From Ochromonas danica (lineage: Eukaryota > Sar > Chrysophyceae > Chromulinales > Chromulinaceae): DNA of 64,000 bases. This document shows positions 52,369-61,463 of this stretch, in pieces. The translations under genes and the position numbers were made by a program. Every line of letters begins with the position of its first letter. The first letter of the stretch is position 1. The stretch is from assembly GCA_015146655.1 (NCBI GenBank), contig VKHL01000021.1:1-64000 (forward strand), written 5' to 3'. The notes beneath the pieces are model-generated. The model worked only from the letters and a program-made list of their open reading frames with translations. It was not told the origin of the DNA and made no database searches.

Positions 52369-52841
52369 GACTATAAACGTTGTTTTCTTGCTTCACTTGT
52401 TTCTTTACAAACAATTAAGATTGACAGACAAAATGATAAAAGAAGAAGAAGAAGAAGATGAAGAAGAAGAAGAAGAAGAAGTTTGATTATTGATCGAAAG
52501 AGATAAAATAATAACTAAAAGAAGAAAAATAAAGTATCTATAATAGCAAAAACAATAAAGGACAATAAAAGAATGAATAGTGTTTCGATGGAACTGTGAG
52601 TGCTGGTGTGCCCCGTGTATCTTTTATCTTTTATCTTTTCTTGTTGTTGTTGTTGTTGTTGATTATTGATTGTCTGATAAATATTATTGTTGTAATAATA
52701 TGCTTCTTTATTTGTTTGTTTACCAGTTTTTTTATTCCAAAGTATTTATCACAGCACTTCTGTTTTCTGGTTGTTTCCTTGACTTCCAGCGTGTGGTGTG
52801 GTGTCCGCGCACAGTGGGGCGACCGCTGCTGTATGGAGTTT
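52369..52841. other. Spacer at the right border of the inserted block
   Basis: About 470 bp upstream of the giant gene: GAAGAAGAA microsatellite at 52443-52482, a (TTG)n run near 52640, and AT-rich sequence. It must hold the giant gene's promoter; no exon seen. Confidence 0.4.
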
Positions 52842-54932
52842 TCCACACGTGTCAAAAAAATCCGTTTTGTCAAAAAAATCCCTCACCCCTGCTTCATTTT
52901 CATTGAGGAAAGTCCCATCTTTTTCATCTTTTTCTTCACGAACTCATAGCGCTTGCCAAAACAAATGACATAAGTTAATAATGGTAAGTTTATTTCTTGC
53001 TTGGTGGTGATTGGGCAACTAATTGTTCGTTTTCTTTTGCGTTTGTAGGGTCTGAGCTACTCGACGGGGTCACGAGTTTCAGTGACTATTTAAAGGTCGC
53101 GCCTACAGCTGCCAATAAAAGAATGATCATGGAAGTATTCCATTATTGTGAAAAATCAAGCAGCCAGTTCTGTGCCGACTACAAGCTTCATTGTAGCACT
53201 CTGATGTGTTGGAAAAGAAAGTACGGCAGGATGGAGGTCAGGGAAGGGGTGACTTTCATGGTAAACGAGTTGCCCATCCCAAGATTGATTTCATTGACCT
53301 CAATAATATTCACCAACAAGTAGTAGGAGCGGTCAGGATTGAGCGTTCTATGATAGAAGCTGAATTGGATGCTGCTATTGATGAGGAGGCAGCTGCAACA
53401 AGAAATGGCGGAATATAGCTGCCACAGGGGAGAAGTTGAGTTGGGACACTAGAATGAAATATGTAAATTTAGCTAATCAAACGGTTAGGCAGGGCCAGCA
53501 CAGCCCTAGTTCTAGAATTATCACTGAGACCGATCCTCTGAAATGTATGCTATGACCATGGCTTTTCGTGAGCAACTCGCTGCATATATGATCTTGAATA
53601 GAGACGCTACTCAATACTTAGTACACAATAGTGCAGATTCGTCGATGTACGCCGCAAACGGGGAGTTTGATGACCATATTAAATGCGAAAGGCAGGGAAA
53701 ACTCGAATTTAGCATCATAGTGTACAATTTTAACTACGCCGCCGGATACCCAGCCCCTCCAGTCGATCCCTCAATGTCTATCGATGCCTTCAAATGGTGG
53801 AATCCTTCACTCGTCATTTTGTAAGAGCATTCTTCAAAGCAGCCTAGCCTGCACCCTGTGGGGGACCCTGGCTACATGATGCTACGATAATTTCGAGGAT
53901 CGAGCCCTCCGGACGGCTTTAGAGAGCCACTTCAACCAGCATGGTACCATTTCGAGTGATAAAAAGGTCAGTATGTGAGTGGTGTCACGAAAATTGCTTA
54001 TGCGGTTACAGAGGTCCTCGCAAAAGACAAGACAAAGCCCGGTCTCCATGAAACCGACAATGGCCGCTAAATTTTGACATAGTAATGGGTAAATACACAT
54101 GAATACAACATCACGAGCTCACTTAGACCGATATTGAACATATATGAACACAGATGCCGAAGTTGGTGGAGCTGTTTTGGTCTAATAGGCAGGTCACGGA
54201 GAAAGACATGGATGGCATAAATATTGTTGGCTGGATAAAGTCACCAAACCCAAGAAAGAGCGAGACCCTCACCAACAGCACGTAGTGCTACTGAATAAAG
54301 AAGATACTGTCGCACGGTTCAAGCTGCAAAAGACGAAGAAAGAGCAAGAGACAGCGGCCAAAGAGGGAGACGGCTACAAAGGGAGACCACGAGGCAAACA
54401 GGAGAAGCAGCGAACCATGAAAAGCAGCTCCACCAGCAGGGTACGAGAGTCGCTTCAAGGCTGATCAAAAGGCAGAGCGGGAGAGAAGAAAAGCTGTCCT
54501 GCCGGACCAGCAATTTGCCATCAGTGCAAACACAATTACTCTCAGACAAAACGTTTCTCAGTTTTGCTTCCCTTGTGTAGCTTTTAGACTTAAATGATCA
54601 CCACACTCATCATTTCCACAAAAGGAGAGACATAATATAGCAATCTCGATGGCTGGAATTGGATTTCGACCTCACACTTCAAAGAATTCAGCCACGGAAG
54701 TGGGCATATGCCCAATGGCATGCTCCCCAGATTTCGGTCGATATATCATCAACCACAACAAAACACCTATATCATTGGAAAGCTCAGAACATTATCTATC
54801 GATTGATAATGCTGTCGAAGCAAGAATCGACACCAAACTGGCGAAAATGGGTTTTAAAGTCAACTTTGCTGAAAAGCAAAGTCGCAAAAAAACCGTTGGG
54901 GTGACGGATTTTTTGACGAAACGGATTATTTG
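52842..54932 (+). mobile_element. About 2.1-kb DNA transposon-like element with ~47-bp terminal inverted repeats
   Basis: The left end TCCACACGTGTCAAAAAAAT (52842 on) through TCCGTTTTGTCAAAAAAATC to CACCCC is the imperfect inverse of the right end, GGGGTGACGGATTTTTTGAC through AAACGGATTATTTG (to 54932). Each end holds two copies of a CGGATTTTTTGAC-like unit. The right end lacks its last ten or so bases, which are present in the fragment at 45123-45132. Inside, ATG followed by an apparent intron (GTAAGT at 52983, TTTGTAG before 53050) leads to a helix-turn-helix-looking peptide (FSDYLKVAPTAANKRMIMEV with FCADYKLHCSTLMCWKRKYG). Other open pieces near 53540-53820 and 54650-54930 are not assignable. 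No transposase motif recognised. It looks degenerate and may be non-autonomous. Confidence 0.6.
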
Positions 54933-55306
54933 GAAAATGAAATTCTTTTGATCTATTAGGACCTATTACTATTACTATTCTCTGTTGTCATTCTATTCAA
55001 TATAAGTGAAACCAAAGATAAGAAATGTCAAGACCAACACATCAATGGGATACTTCTTCATTACGTCATATGAAGATTGAAGAAGAAGATAATAATACAA
55101 TTCTTCCTTTATCATCTCTTAATAGTGTTATAATACATGCTCATGAAGCAGAAAGACTTATTCAATCTTTACAATATTTTGATATAGTTGATGTTGGTTC
55201 TTCTTCATGGATGGAACAACATCGTATATTTGAAAAATTAAATTTACAATCTCATCAAAATGCTTTATCTAATAGTGATGAATATATTATGGAAGCTATA
55301 TTAACT
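54933..55306. repeat. 374-bp direct repeat, right copy
   Basis: Same as 44656-45029. It begins immediately after the truncated right end of the TIR element (ATTATTTG/GAAAATGA) and continues without a break into the rest of ZMYND10. Confidence 0.9.
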
Positions 55307-56398
55307 TTTCAAAAAATACCTCTTCTTTTACATGATCTTCTTGTAATTGAAGCATGGAAAGATCATGTCTATCCTTTACTAGTCAATGATCTTGCTGATA
55401 AGAATAGTATGAGGTTATATTTTGTACTTTATCATGAGGCTACGATCGTCAATCTATTGGAAATCTTTCTCTACTATAAACATTTTGTAGAAGCTGCAGG
55501 AGAAAATATTATTGAATTGGTAGACTATCTAGCAAGAAAGATGGTTCGTCTCAATCATAATGTTGAAGTCTATCGAGAGCGTGTGAGTGACTCGATTGGC
55601 TGGACCTCTTCAGCAACCAAAAACAACACCAACACTGCGACTACTATGACAAGTGATGTTCAGAGACTTGCTCAACAACTAGAGCAACGCAGTGCTAAAG
55701 AAGAATTGAGTGATCATTACCAAGATATCGAGTTTCGTGTCTGTGTCACTGCTGTTTCTTTGGCTCGTTTCGTGGTGGAACACGGTGACGTGCTACCACT
55801 TTCTGTGGCAAGTCGTATCACAGACACACACGACTACCTTCTCCTCCTGTTGCCTCTTATTGAACAACCACCTTGGACACGTCGGACCAAGGCAGGGAAA
55901 TGGGAGAAGCTCATTGACCATAAATGGCAAGCAGTGAAGCCCATTGACCTGCTCAAAGTGACGAAACTTGAGGGGCAGCCTTGGTTAGCACTCTACCATC
56001 TCCTAGCCAAAGAGGTCTTCCGTGAGAGATACTATCTCCACTCTTTCCGTAAGAACCAGTTGTTGCGTGTGCGCAAGTATATCCATGATGTGTTACTGGA
56101 CCAGCTGCCCTTCTTGGCGGATGTGCAGAGATACATGGACGAACTTGCCGTGACGAACGTACCTGAGCCATCCTCTTTGCAAGACTCGGTCTTTATGCTT
56201 CAGCAAGTGGCGATGATGAGAGAGAAGCTCATGAAGAATCGCTCTTGGCCAGAGATCGCGGCCAGACAAGAGAAGGAGGTCTTCACCATGACCGATCGAA
56301 CAGATCGTGATCTGCTGGCTATGGCCAATCTCTATGCTGACGATGCAGTTGAGGCAGTTCTAGAACCAGAGGCAAACCTATCTTATGAGGATAAATAA
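55025..56398 (+). CDS. ZMYND10: ZMYND10-like dynein assembly factor lacking the MYND finger
   Basis: Single exon, 457 residues. The helical body matches ZMYND10/DNAAF7 along its length: HAEAERLIQSLQYFDIVDVGS, WMEQHRIFEKLNLQSHQNAL, IPLLLHDLLVIEAWKDHVYPLL, YFVLYHEATIVNLLEIFLYYK, ELVDYLARKMVRL. Later come PPWTRRTKAGKWEKLIDHKW and LREKLMKNRSWPEIAARQEK-like helices. ZMYND10 helps preassemble axonemal dynein arms in the cytoplasm. In animals the protein ends in a MYND zinc finger; here it stops at NLSYEDK. The next gene is only 93 bp away on the other strand, so there is no room for a MYND exon. Its promoter and first 94 codons are duplicated 10.3 kb upstream. Confidence 0.85.
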   Translation: MSRPTHQWDTSSLRHMKIEEEDNNTILPLSSLNSVIIHAHEAERLIQSLQYFDIVDVGSSSWMEQHRIFEKLNLQSHQNALSNSDEYIMEAILTFQKIPLLLHDLLVIEAWKDHVYPLLVNDLADKNSMRLYFVLYHEATIVNLLEIFLYYKHFVEAAGENIIELVDYLARKMVRLNHNVEVYRERVSDSIGWTSSATKNNTNTATTMTSDVQRLAQQLEQRSAKEELSDHYQDIEFRVCVTAVSLARFVVEHGDVLPLSVASRITDTHDYLLLLLPLIEQPPWTRRTKAGKWEKLIDHKWQAVKPIDLLKVTKLEGQPWLALYHLLAKEVFRERYYLHSFRKNQLLRVRKYIHDVLLDQLPFLADVQRYMDELAVTNVPEPSSLQDSVFMLQQVAMMREKLMKNRSWPEIAARQEKEVFTMTDRTDRDLLAMANLYADDAVEAVLEPEANLSYEDK

Positions 56399-56491
56399 AA
56401 GAGGTCTCCAATGGTGTAACTATTATAGATATTTATAGTATAGTATAGTGTGGTATGGTTTGGAAGGGTATAGTACAGGGGGTAGGGGGAA

Positions 56492-56923
56492 CTAATGGAA
56501 GAGTTGCCGGACAAAAGAGAAGAAGCGCACAATGCCACCACGTAGTCTGAGCACAAGATGCAAGGTAGAGTCATCGTCAATGTCATAGTCAGAGAGAGTC
56601 TTCATGTTGTCCAGCTGCTTGCCACCGAAGATGATGCGCTGTTGGTCAGGAGGCACGCCTTCCTTCTCCTGGATCTTAGCCTTGAGGCTTTCAATGGACT
56701 CGTCAGGCTCAACATCTACAGAGATGGTCTTGCCTGTCAATGTCTTGACAAAGACTTGCATGCCACCTCGTAGTGCCAGGACTTTGTCCAGTGCTGCACT
56801 TTGTTTATTTCTTTCCAGGAAAGAAGGGAAAGTTGGGAATGATGCTCTACCATTTCCATGACTAGCAATGACTAAGGAAGTAATGGCAAAGAGCAGAACG
56901 ATGCAAAGAGGAAGCATGGACAT
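56492..56923 (-). CDS. Periplastid ubiquitin-like protein (SELMA-type PUBL): signal peptide + ubiquitin + tail
   Basis: Single exon, 143 residues. Residues 4-20 are a signal peptide ([17 protein letters not shown]). A short basic segment of about 34 residues ([15 protein letters not shown] on) follows, then a complete ubiquitin domain starting [19 protein letters not shown] and ending [11 protein letters not shown]6, K11, K27, K29, K33 and K48 equivalents are kept; K63 is replaced (IDDDST). After the Gly-Gly there is a 13-residue tail, [13 protein letters not shown], which must be cut off to expose the glycines. Ubiquitin is normally cytosolic; a secretory leader plus transit-like segment matches the ubiquitin of the symbiont-derived ERAD-like machinery that imports proteins across the second outermost plastid membrane. 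No aromatic residue follows the cleavage site, as expected for periplastid rather than stromal delivery. Confidence 0.82.
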   Translation of the reverse strand: MSMLPLCIVLLFAITSLVIASHGNGRASFPTFPSFLERNKQSAALDKVLALRGGMQVFVKTLTGKTISVDVEPDESIESLKAKIQEKEGVPPDQQRIIFGGKQLDNMKTLSDYDIDDDSTLHLVLRLRGGIVRFFSFVRQLFH

Positions 56924-57231
56924 GACTACCTGTGTTTCGTTCTTCTTCTTGTTGTTGTGATGCTTCGCAGCTTCCCACTACAACAAACACGTGTCCACCT
57001 CTCTCAGACAGACCGTTTCTACCAATAAACGACTGTTTCACCCTGCGTCTTTCTCTTTTTCTCTTCTTCTCTCATCACATCAAGAACTGAAAAGGAAAGA
57101 GAAGCACTGAAGTAAAAGATACGCTCCTCTCTCTCTCTCTTAGTCCCCCCACACTATCTCTCTCTCTCTTTCTTTCTCTCAGTCAGTCAATCAGTGGTTG
57201 GTTGTGGTAGTAGTAGTCATAATCAAATACA
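56924..57231. promoter_or_regulatory. Divergent promoter region, periplastid ubiquitin / selenoprotein K
   Basis: 308 bp between the two start codons; holds CT-rich runs (CTCTCTCTCTCT near 57125-57140 and 57160-57180) and TCAGTCAGTCAATCAGT just before the SelK start. No exon seen. Confidence 0.4.
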
Positions 57232-57519
57232 ATGCCATATGTTCGATCAGATGGTACAGTCGTCCAGGAACGATCCATCTGGAGACTTTCTATCATCTCT
57301 GATCTATTCTGGAGTATTGCCAATGGTGTGGCTTTATTCTTTCAAACCTTAATTGATCCTACTGCTCCTATTCCAAGAAACCGTGTTACCCAAGGCAGTA
57401 GCGGCGGTCGGTCTTCCGGTCACTCAGGATCAGGTGGTGGTGGGTCATCACAAGGTGCCACTAGAAGAGCTAATATACGAACTCTACCCAAGCAATGCAA
57501 TACAGGTACCTGAGGTTAA
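57232..57519 (+). CDS. SELENOK: Selenoprotein K, selenocysteine encoded by TGA at 57511-57513
   Basis: 95 residues if TGA at 57511 is read as selenocysteine and TAA at 57517 is the stop. The N-terminal part matches SelK closely: MPYVRSDGTVVQERSIWRLS is followed by IISDLFWSIANGVALFFQTL, the single membrane span, with WRLS.I.DFFW.I as in animal SelK. A Gly/Ser/Arg-rich tail follows. The last residues read NTGT-Sec-Gly, compared with GG-Sec-GR at the end of human SelK, so the TGA sits exactly where Sec belongs. SelK is an ER membrane protein linked to ERAD (binds p97 and derlins) and to palmitoylation. A SECIS-like fold lies 140 bp downstream. If TGA were a plain stop, the product would be only two residues shorter. 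Confidence 0.8.
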
Positions 57520-57609
57520 GCGGAGATTCTCCTCCTTCTGGATCATCATTAGTAGAGGAGGGATTCTCTTATTTCCCTTTCTCTTTATTGATGAAGAGAA
57601 TCTCCGCTT
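57518..57609. repeat. 14-bp perfect hairpin arms right after the SelK stop
   Basis: AAGCGGAGATTCTC (57518-57531) and its exact inverse GAGAATCTCCGCTT (57596-57609), 64 bp apart. The arms begin inside the TAA stop codon. It would form a stable hairpin in the SelK mRNA, but the SECIS core does not sit at the right place in it. Confidence 0.85.
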
Positions 57610-57656
57610 CCATCTCTTAACTTGTCTGTGGCAGCTGTTGATTACCATTAGTCATG

Positions 57657-57704
57657 TGGTCGGGATGACAGGGTGATTGACTTTAATTACCCTTGATATG
57701 ACCA
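57657..57704 (+). promoter_or_regulatory. Candidate SECIS element of the SelK mRNA
   Basis: A fold by hand: helix I TGGTC (57657-57661) with GACCA (57700-57704); a small internal loop; core ATGA (57665-57668) opposite TGAT (57694-57697), giving the non-Watson-Crick quartet. Helix II is AGGGTGATT (57670-57678) with AATTACCCT (57685-57693), nine pairs including one G.T; the loop is GACTTT. Core, order and location after the stop fit eukaryotic SECIS. The unpaired AA usual in the apical loop is not clearly present and helix II is short, so it is a candidate only. Confidence 0.5.
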
Positions 57705-57924
57705 GATTATGATTAGTGTTCAAATCAGCTGTTGACTATCTTTTTACAACTTCTCTCGTATACTAGCTCCCATAAAAAATAAAAGAATTAACTCGTCTCC
57801 CTTTATGAACTGCTTCCACCCTTTTCATCATCTTCGCCTAACTGAAAGGTGAATGCCATTACTTTCAGAACATGTGTTATTTACTTTATGCACTTTATTA
57901 TGTGTGCATCACTTTGGAACTAAG

Positions 57925-58586
57925 TAACTTACTCAAGAAAAGCTCCTTGAAACGGACGTTTTGAGTGAATTTCACATGAAAGAAGACCTTGATTCTCATG
58001 CAACATCGCGAAGAGGCATATTTTGCCGTGAAGGTTCATGCAATCCATCGATTCGTGGTCTCGGCTAATCTTAGTCCATGAATCGATAGATTGCATGCAC
58101 CTTCAACCAGTATCGAGCATGGTTCAGATCGTTATTATTGCATGGATGAAGGCAAAAAAGGTAAGAACGCGAAGATATAAAGATAATGACAAATAACATG
58201 TATCCTGGCTAAAATGTGATTTGATGTATGTGACTGAACTGTGCTGCCGTGGCAGAAGAATAGAACTCATCGCCGCTGTAGTCGTCAGCGACAACAACGT
58301 TGCCCACCACAATCTCCGCGCCTCTTTTAAGTTGAAGCGACGATTCGTCTGCTCCAATAAGACCTCTTGCGTCTTACGTTTTTTCTCCTCAGCGATGCAC
58401 AACCTTTTTCTCCGCTTTCGTAGCTTTGGTCGCTCATCCCTGTAACAATAATGATTTGAGCCACGTTCAATACTGGTCATTTTAGCCATGAAGGTGAACC
58501 TTCAGCAACAAAAATGACTAGAATCAAGGTCATTTCTTTTCATGCGAAAACGTCCCTTGAAACGTCCCTTGCTTCCTTAAGTTAAT
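57925..58586. mobile_element. About 660-bp MITE-like element with imperfect long TIRs
   Basis: The left end (TAACTTACTCAAG... then CCTTGAAACGGACGTTTT, CATGAAAGAAGACCTTGATT) and the right end read inverted (ATTAACTTAAGGAAGCAAGG..., GGACGTTTTCGCATGAAAAG, GACCTTGATTCT) share their order of blocks over about 80 bp. Inside is a second palindrome with 30-bp arms, 58029-58058 and 58076-58105, three mismatches. A minus-strand open stretch at 58489-58124 has a Lys/Arg-rich start but no recognised domain. No transposase. Boundaries are approximate. Confidence 0.6.
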
Positions 58587-58671
58587 AAACATACGATAGT
58601 TTAGAGTATCGCGTTTATTGTATTTGTGGTGGATGAGAAGATGAGAGTGATTTGTGGATGTGAGCCATGGT

Positions 58672-60333
58672 ATGTGGGTGAGAAGAATATGGTCGGCAAT
58701 GAAGCCTTCGAGAAGACAAGAAGACTTGACTGAACCTCTTCGTTGTTCACCACGTTCTCTAACTGATGTTAACTTGAACATTCTCTCTGAAGATGAACAT
58801 TTTTGTGTAATTGACAAACCTCCTGATGTTCGTATGGATGGAGCCTTTGAGGTGACAGTAGAGAAGCTCATGCAACATGTCTTAGCTACTGGTCGTCCAC
58901 ATGTAGATGTCCATCAGTTGAAATGGATCCATCAGCTAGACTTCGCTACCTCGGGAGTGTTGTGTGTGGGTCTGACTCGAGAAGGTGCCGCAGCGGCTAG
59001 TAGTGCCTTTGAACATCGTGAAGTACAGAAGTGCTATCTAGCTGTGGTCAAAGGAGAGGTTGATCTAAACATGTGGCCACTTGCTACCTATGAAGTACAA
59101 GAAGAGATTGTCCTGCCCATGAAGCGCCGCAAAGTCTTCCAAAATAGCCAACGGCTACTAGGTAGCAGCAGTGGTAGCATTGACACGTGGCAGCAGAAAA
59201 TCATGTTAGCCAATCTTCAACGCTCTCTTGATGCCTTAGCAAAGGTCAATGAAGAGCAGTTAGCAGCAGTCAGTGATGTCACTTTGTCTCAAGAAGTGCA
59301 GCGAATGCGTACTTTAGGTTGTGATGCGCTAGCTAAAGCACCGAAACAACGTAAAGCACTTCGTAAACTACTACGTACATTGAATATTGATGTGGAACTT
59401 ATTGAATCGAAGGCACCTGAGGAAAGCAGTGTTGTGTCTGATGAGGTAGTAGAGAAAGTGGTAGAAGAAGAGGTAGCACTCACTCCCGAGGAGGTGCAAG
59501 AAGTTGTACGTGGCTATCAAAGACAACAACAACCTCATCCTGCGATCTTTCGAAGAGATGATGATCCCTCTACAGTGGTTGTACGTGTCCCTGTTGCAGA
59601 GGTAGCAGGTGACTTTCGCTGTGAACCTGGTCATGCATTACGACCTGGTCGATCGTGTGAGACTGAGGTGCAGGTAGTAGAAAAAGGTTGGTATCAGGGA
59701 GAGAAGGTGACCAAGTTGTTATTAAAACCTCACACTGGACGTAGACATCAACTACGTATTCATTGCCTTGTACTGGGTCATCCTATTGTGGGTGACTTCA
59801 CCTACAATTACTTCTTCCATAAGAATAACTCATCAACTGCTAAAGCAGGTACTGTAAACAACTCAATGCAATGATAATGACAGTGTAGTGTAATGTGAGG
59901 AGGAAGGTCTGTGATGATCGTTCTAGCAGAGCACCTGCTTGGCGTGATGTTCGCAAAGGATCGCCTTTTCTAATCAAGTTCGACGATTCTGAGACCTTCT
60001 CACCTTCTCACTGACCTTCGTCATGTCTTGTCTTGATTGCATCTGCTCACAATCACTATCGCTCTAACTGTACCATACTCATCTATCCCCTTTACTCTTC
60101 ACTGTGTTATGTTTGATTTAGCAGCTGAGAGGATGATGTTACATGCCTATCGTCTTCGTATTCCTTTCCCTCTTCATGGCAAATGCTCGACAACTTTTCG
60201 TGAAGCCTTACAAAAGAAAGCAACGAATAGCATAGCGATGGTCGAGGCGGAAGCACCAGATCCATTCCCTTTCCTGGACAACATCCTCCAACCACTTCTA
60301 CCTGCTCATTCCTCTTTGTCCAAGACTTCGTGA
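58672..60333 (+). CDS. RPUSD1: RluA-family RNA pseudouridine synthase, RPUSD1 type
   Basis: Two exons, 58672-59848 and 60125-60333 (276-bp intron), phases agree, 461 residues. The catalytic block [20 protein letters not shown] contains the conserved Asp; HQLDF is the variant of HRLD used by RPUSD1. Before it is [21 protein letters not shown], after it [16 protein letters not shown] charged insertion of about 170 residues (poly-Glu/Val) separates this from the second half: [20 protein letters not shown] and [16 protein letters not shown]. The second exon supplies the RPUSD1-specific end [15 protein letters not shown] and [15 protein letters not shown], which confirms the splice. It isomerises uridine in RNA; the target is unknown. 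No targeting leader is evident. Confidence 0.85.
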
Positions 60334-60469
60334 TCCTCACGAGCATCCTCTCTGTCTTACCTCGTAGTAGCTCGAGCTGTTTTACCTCTCTAGTCTTAGT
60401 ATCTTTTGTAAGTTTGTTATTAAGTGTTTCTCCTATTGCCAGAGATTTGCTGACTTTACAACTAACTAC

Positions 60470-61200
60470 CAGTACAACTAGTCTACAGTATACTAGACTA
60501 GTATACTGTACCATATTGGACTATACTATATTATGTATACTAACTACTAGTACAACTAGAGACTAGTATACTGTACCATATTAGACTATACTATATTATG
60601 TATACTAACTACCAGTACAACTAGAGACTAGTATACTGTACCATAATATTGACTATACTATATTATGTATACTAACTACTAGTACAACTAGAGACTAGTA
60701 TACTGTACCATATTAGACTATACTATATTATGTATACTAACTACCAGTACAACTAGAGACTAGTATACTGTACCATAATATTGACTATACTATATTATGT
60801 ATACTAACTACTAGTACAACTAGAGACTAGTATACTGTACCATATTAGACTATACTATATTATGTATACTAACTACCAGTACAACTAGAGACTAGTATAC
60901 TGTACCATAATATTGACTATACTATATTATGTATACTAACTACTAGTACAACTAGAGACTAGTATACTGTACCATATTAGACTATACTATATTATGTATA
61001 CTAACTACCAGTACAACTAGAGACTAGTATACTGTACCATAATATTGACTATACTATATTATGTATACTAACTACTAGTACAACTAGAGACTAGTATACT
61101 GTACCATATTAGACTATACTATATTATGTATACTAACTAATAGTACAACTAGAGACTAGTCTACAGTATACTAGACTAGACTAGTATACTGTATCATTAT
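60470..61200. repeat. AT-rich minisatellite with alternating 65- and 67-bp units
   Basis: About ten units each beginning ACTAACTAC(C/T)AGTACAACTA (starts at 60539, 60604, 60671, 60736, 60803 and so on). Units alternate between a form with CCATATTAGACTATAC and one with CCATAATATTGACTATAC, so a 132-bp dimer is the real period. Units are rich in small palindromes (CTAGACTAG, AGTATACTG). It lies between the 3' ends of RPUSD1 and the plastid oxidase gene; degraded copies extend to about 61300. Confidence 0.9.
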
Positions 61201-61463
61201 ATTGACTATACTATTATGTATTAGACTAGACTATATTATATATGGTGTGATTTGATTGGACTACATTAGACTATAATACTTTTCTAGACTAGTACTAGCC
61301 TAGTACATGGACTATAGTCTACGTAGCTACTACTTGTAGTATTATCAATAAGAGGACATTCACAAAGTGTTAAGAGTGAATTAACCAATAGTTAATAGAC
61401 AACAAGATTGATCTGCCTTAGACTAATGACTCTACAAACCTTTAGCTATTATTATAATCATCA

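Noticed and set aside
52596-52949. Open frame spanning the left end of the TIR element
   Set aside because: Low-complexity hydrophobic/Lys translation of T-rich and TIR sequence, with no family.
44656-55306. Classical target-site duplication of one simple transposon
   Set aside because: 374 bp is far longer than any usual target-site duplication, and the right-hand element end is itself truncated at the junction; a segmental event or assembly join fits better.
57511-57513. TGA as the ordinary stop of the 93-residue protein
   Set aside because: SelK family match, the position of the codon and the TAA two codons later favour selenocysteine; kept open pending a SECIS search.
57518-57609. The 14-bp hairpin as the SECIS element
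   Set aside because: No ATGA/TGA quartet at the base of a second helix; the fold at 57657-57704 fits better.
59289-59634. Minus-strand frames opposite RPUSD1
   Set aside because: Shadows of the charged insertion in the pseudouridine synthase.
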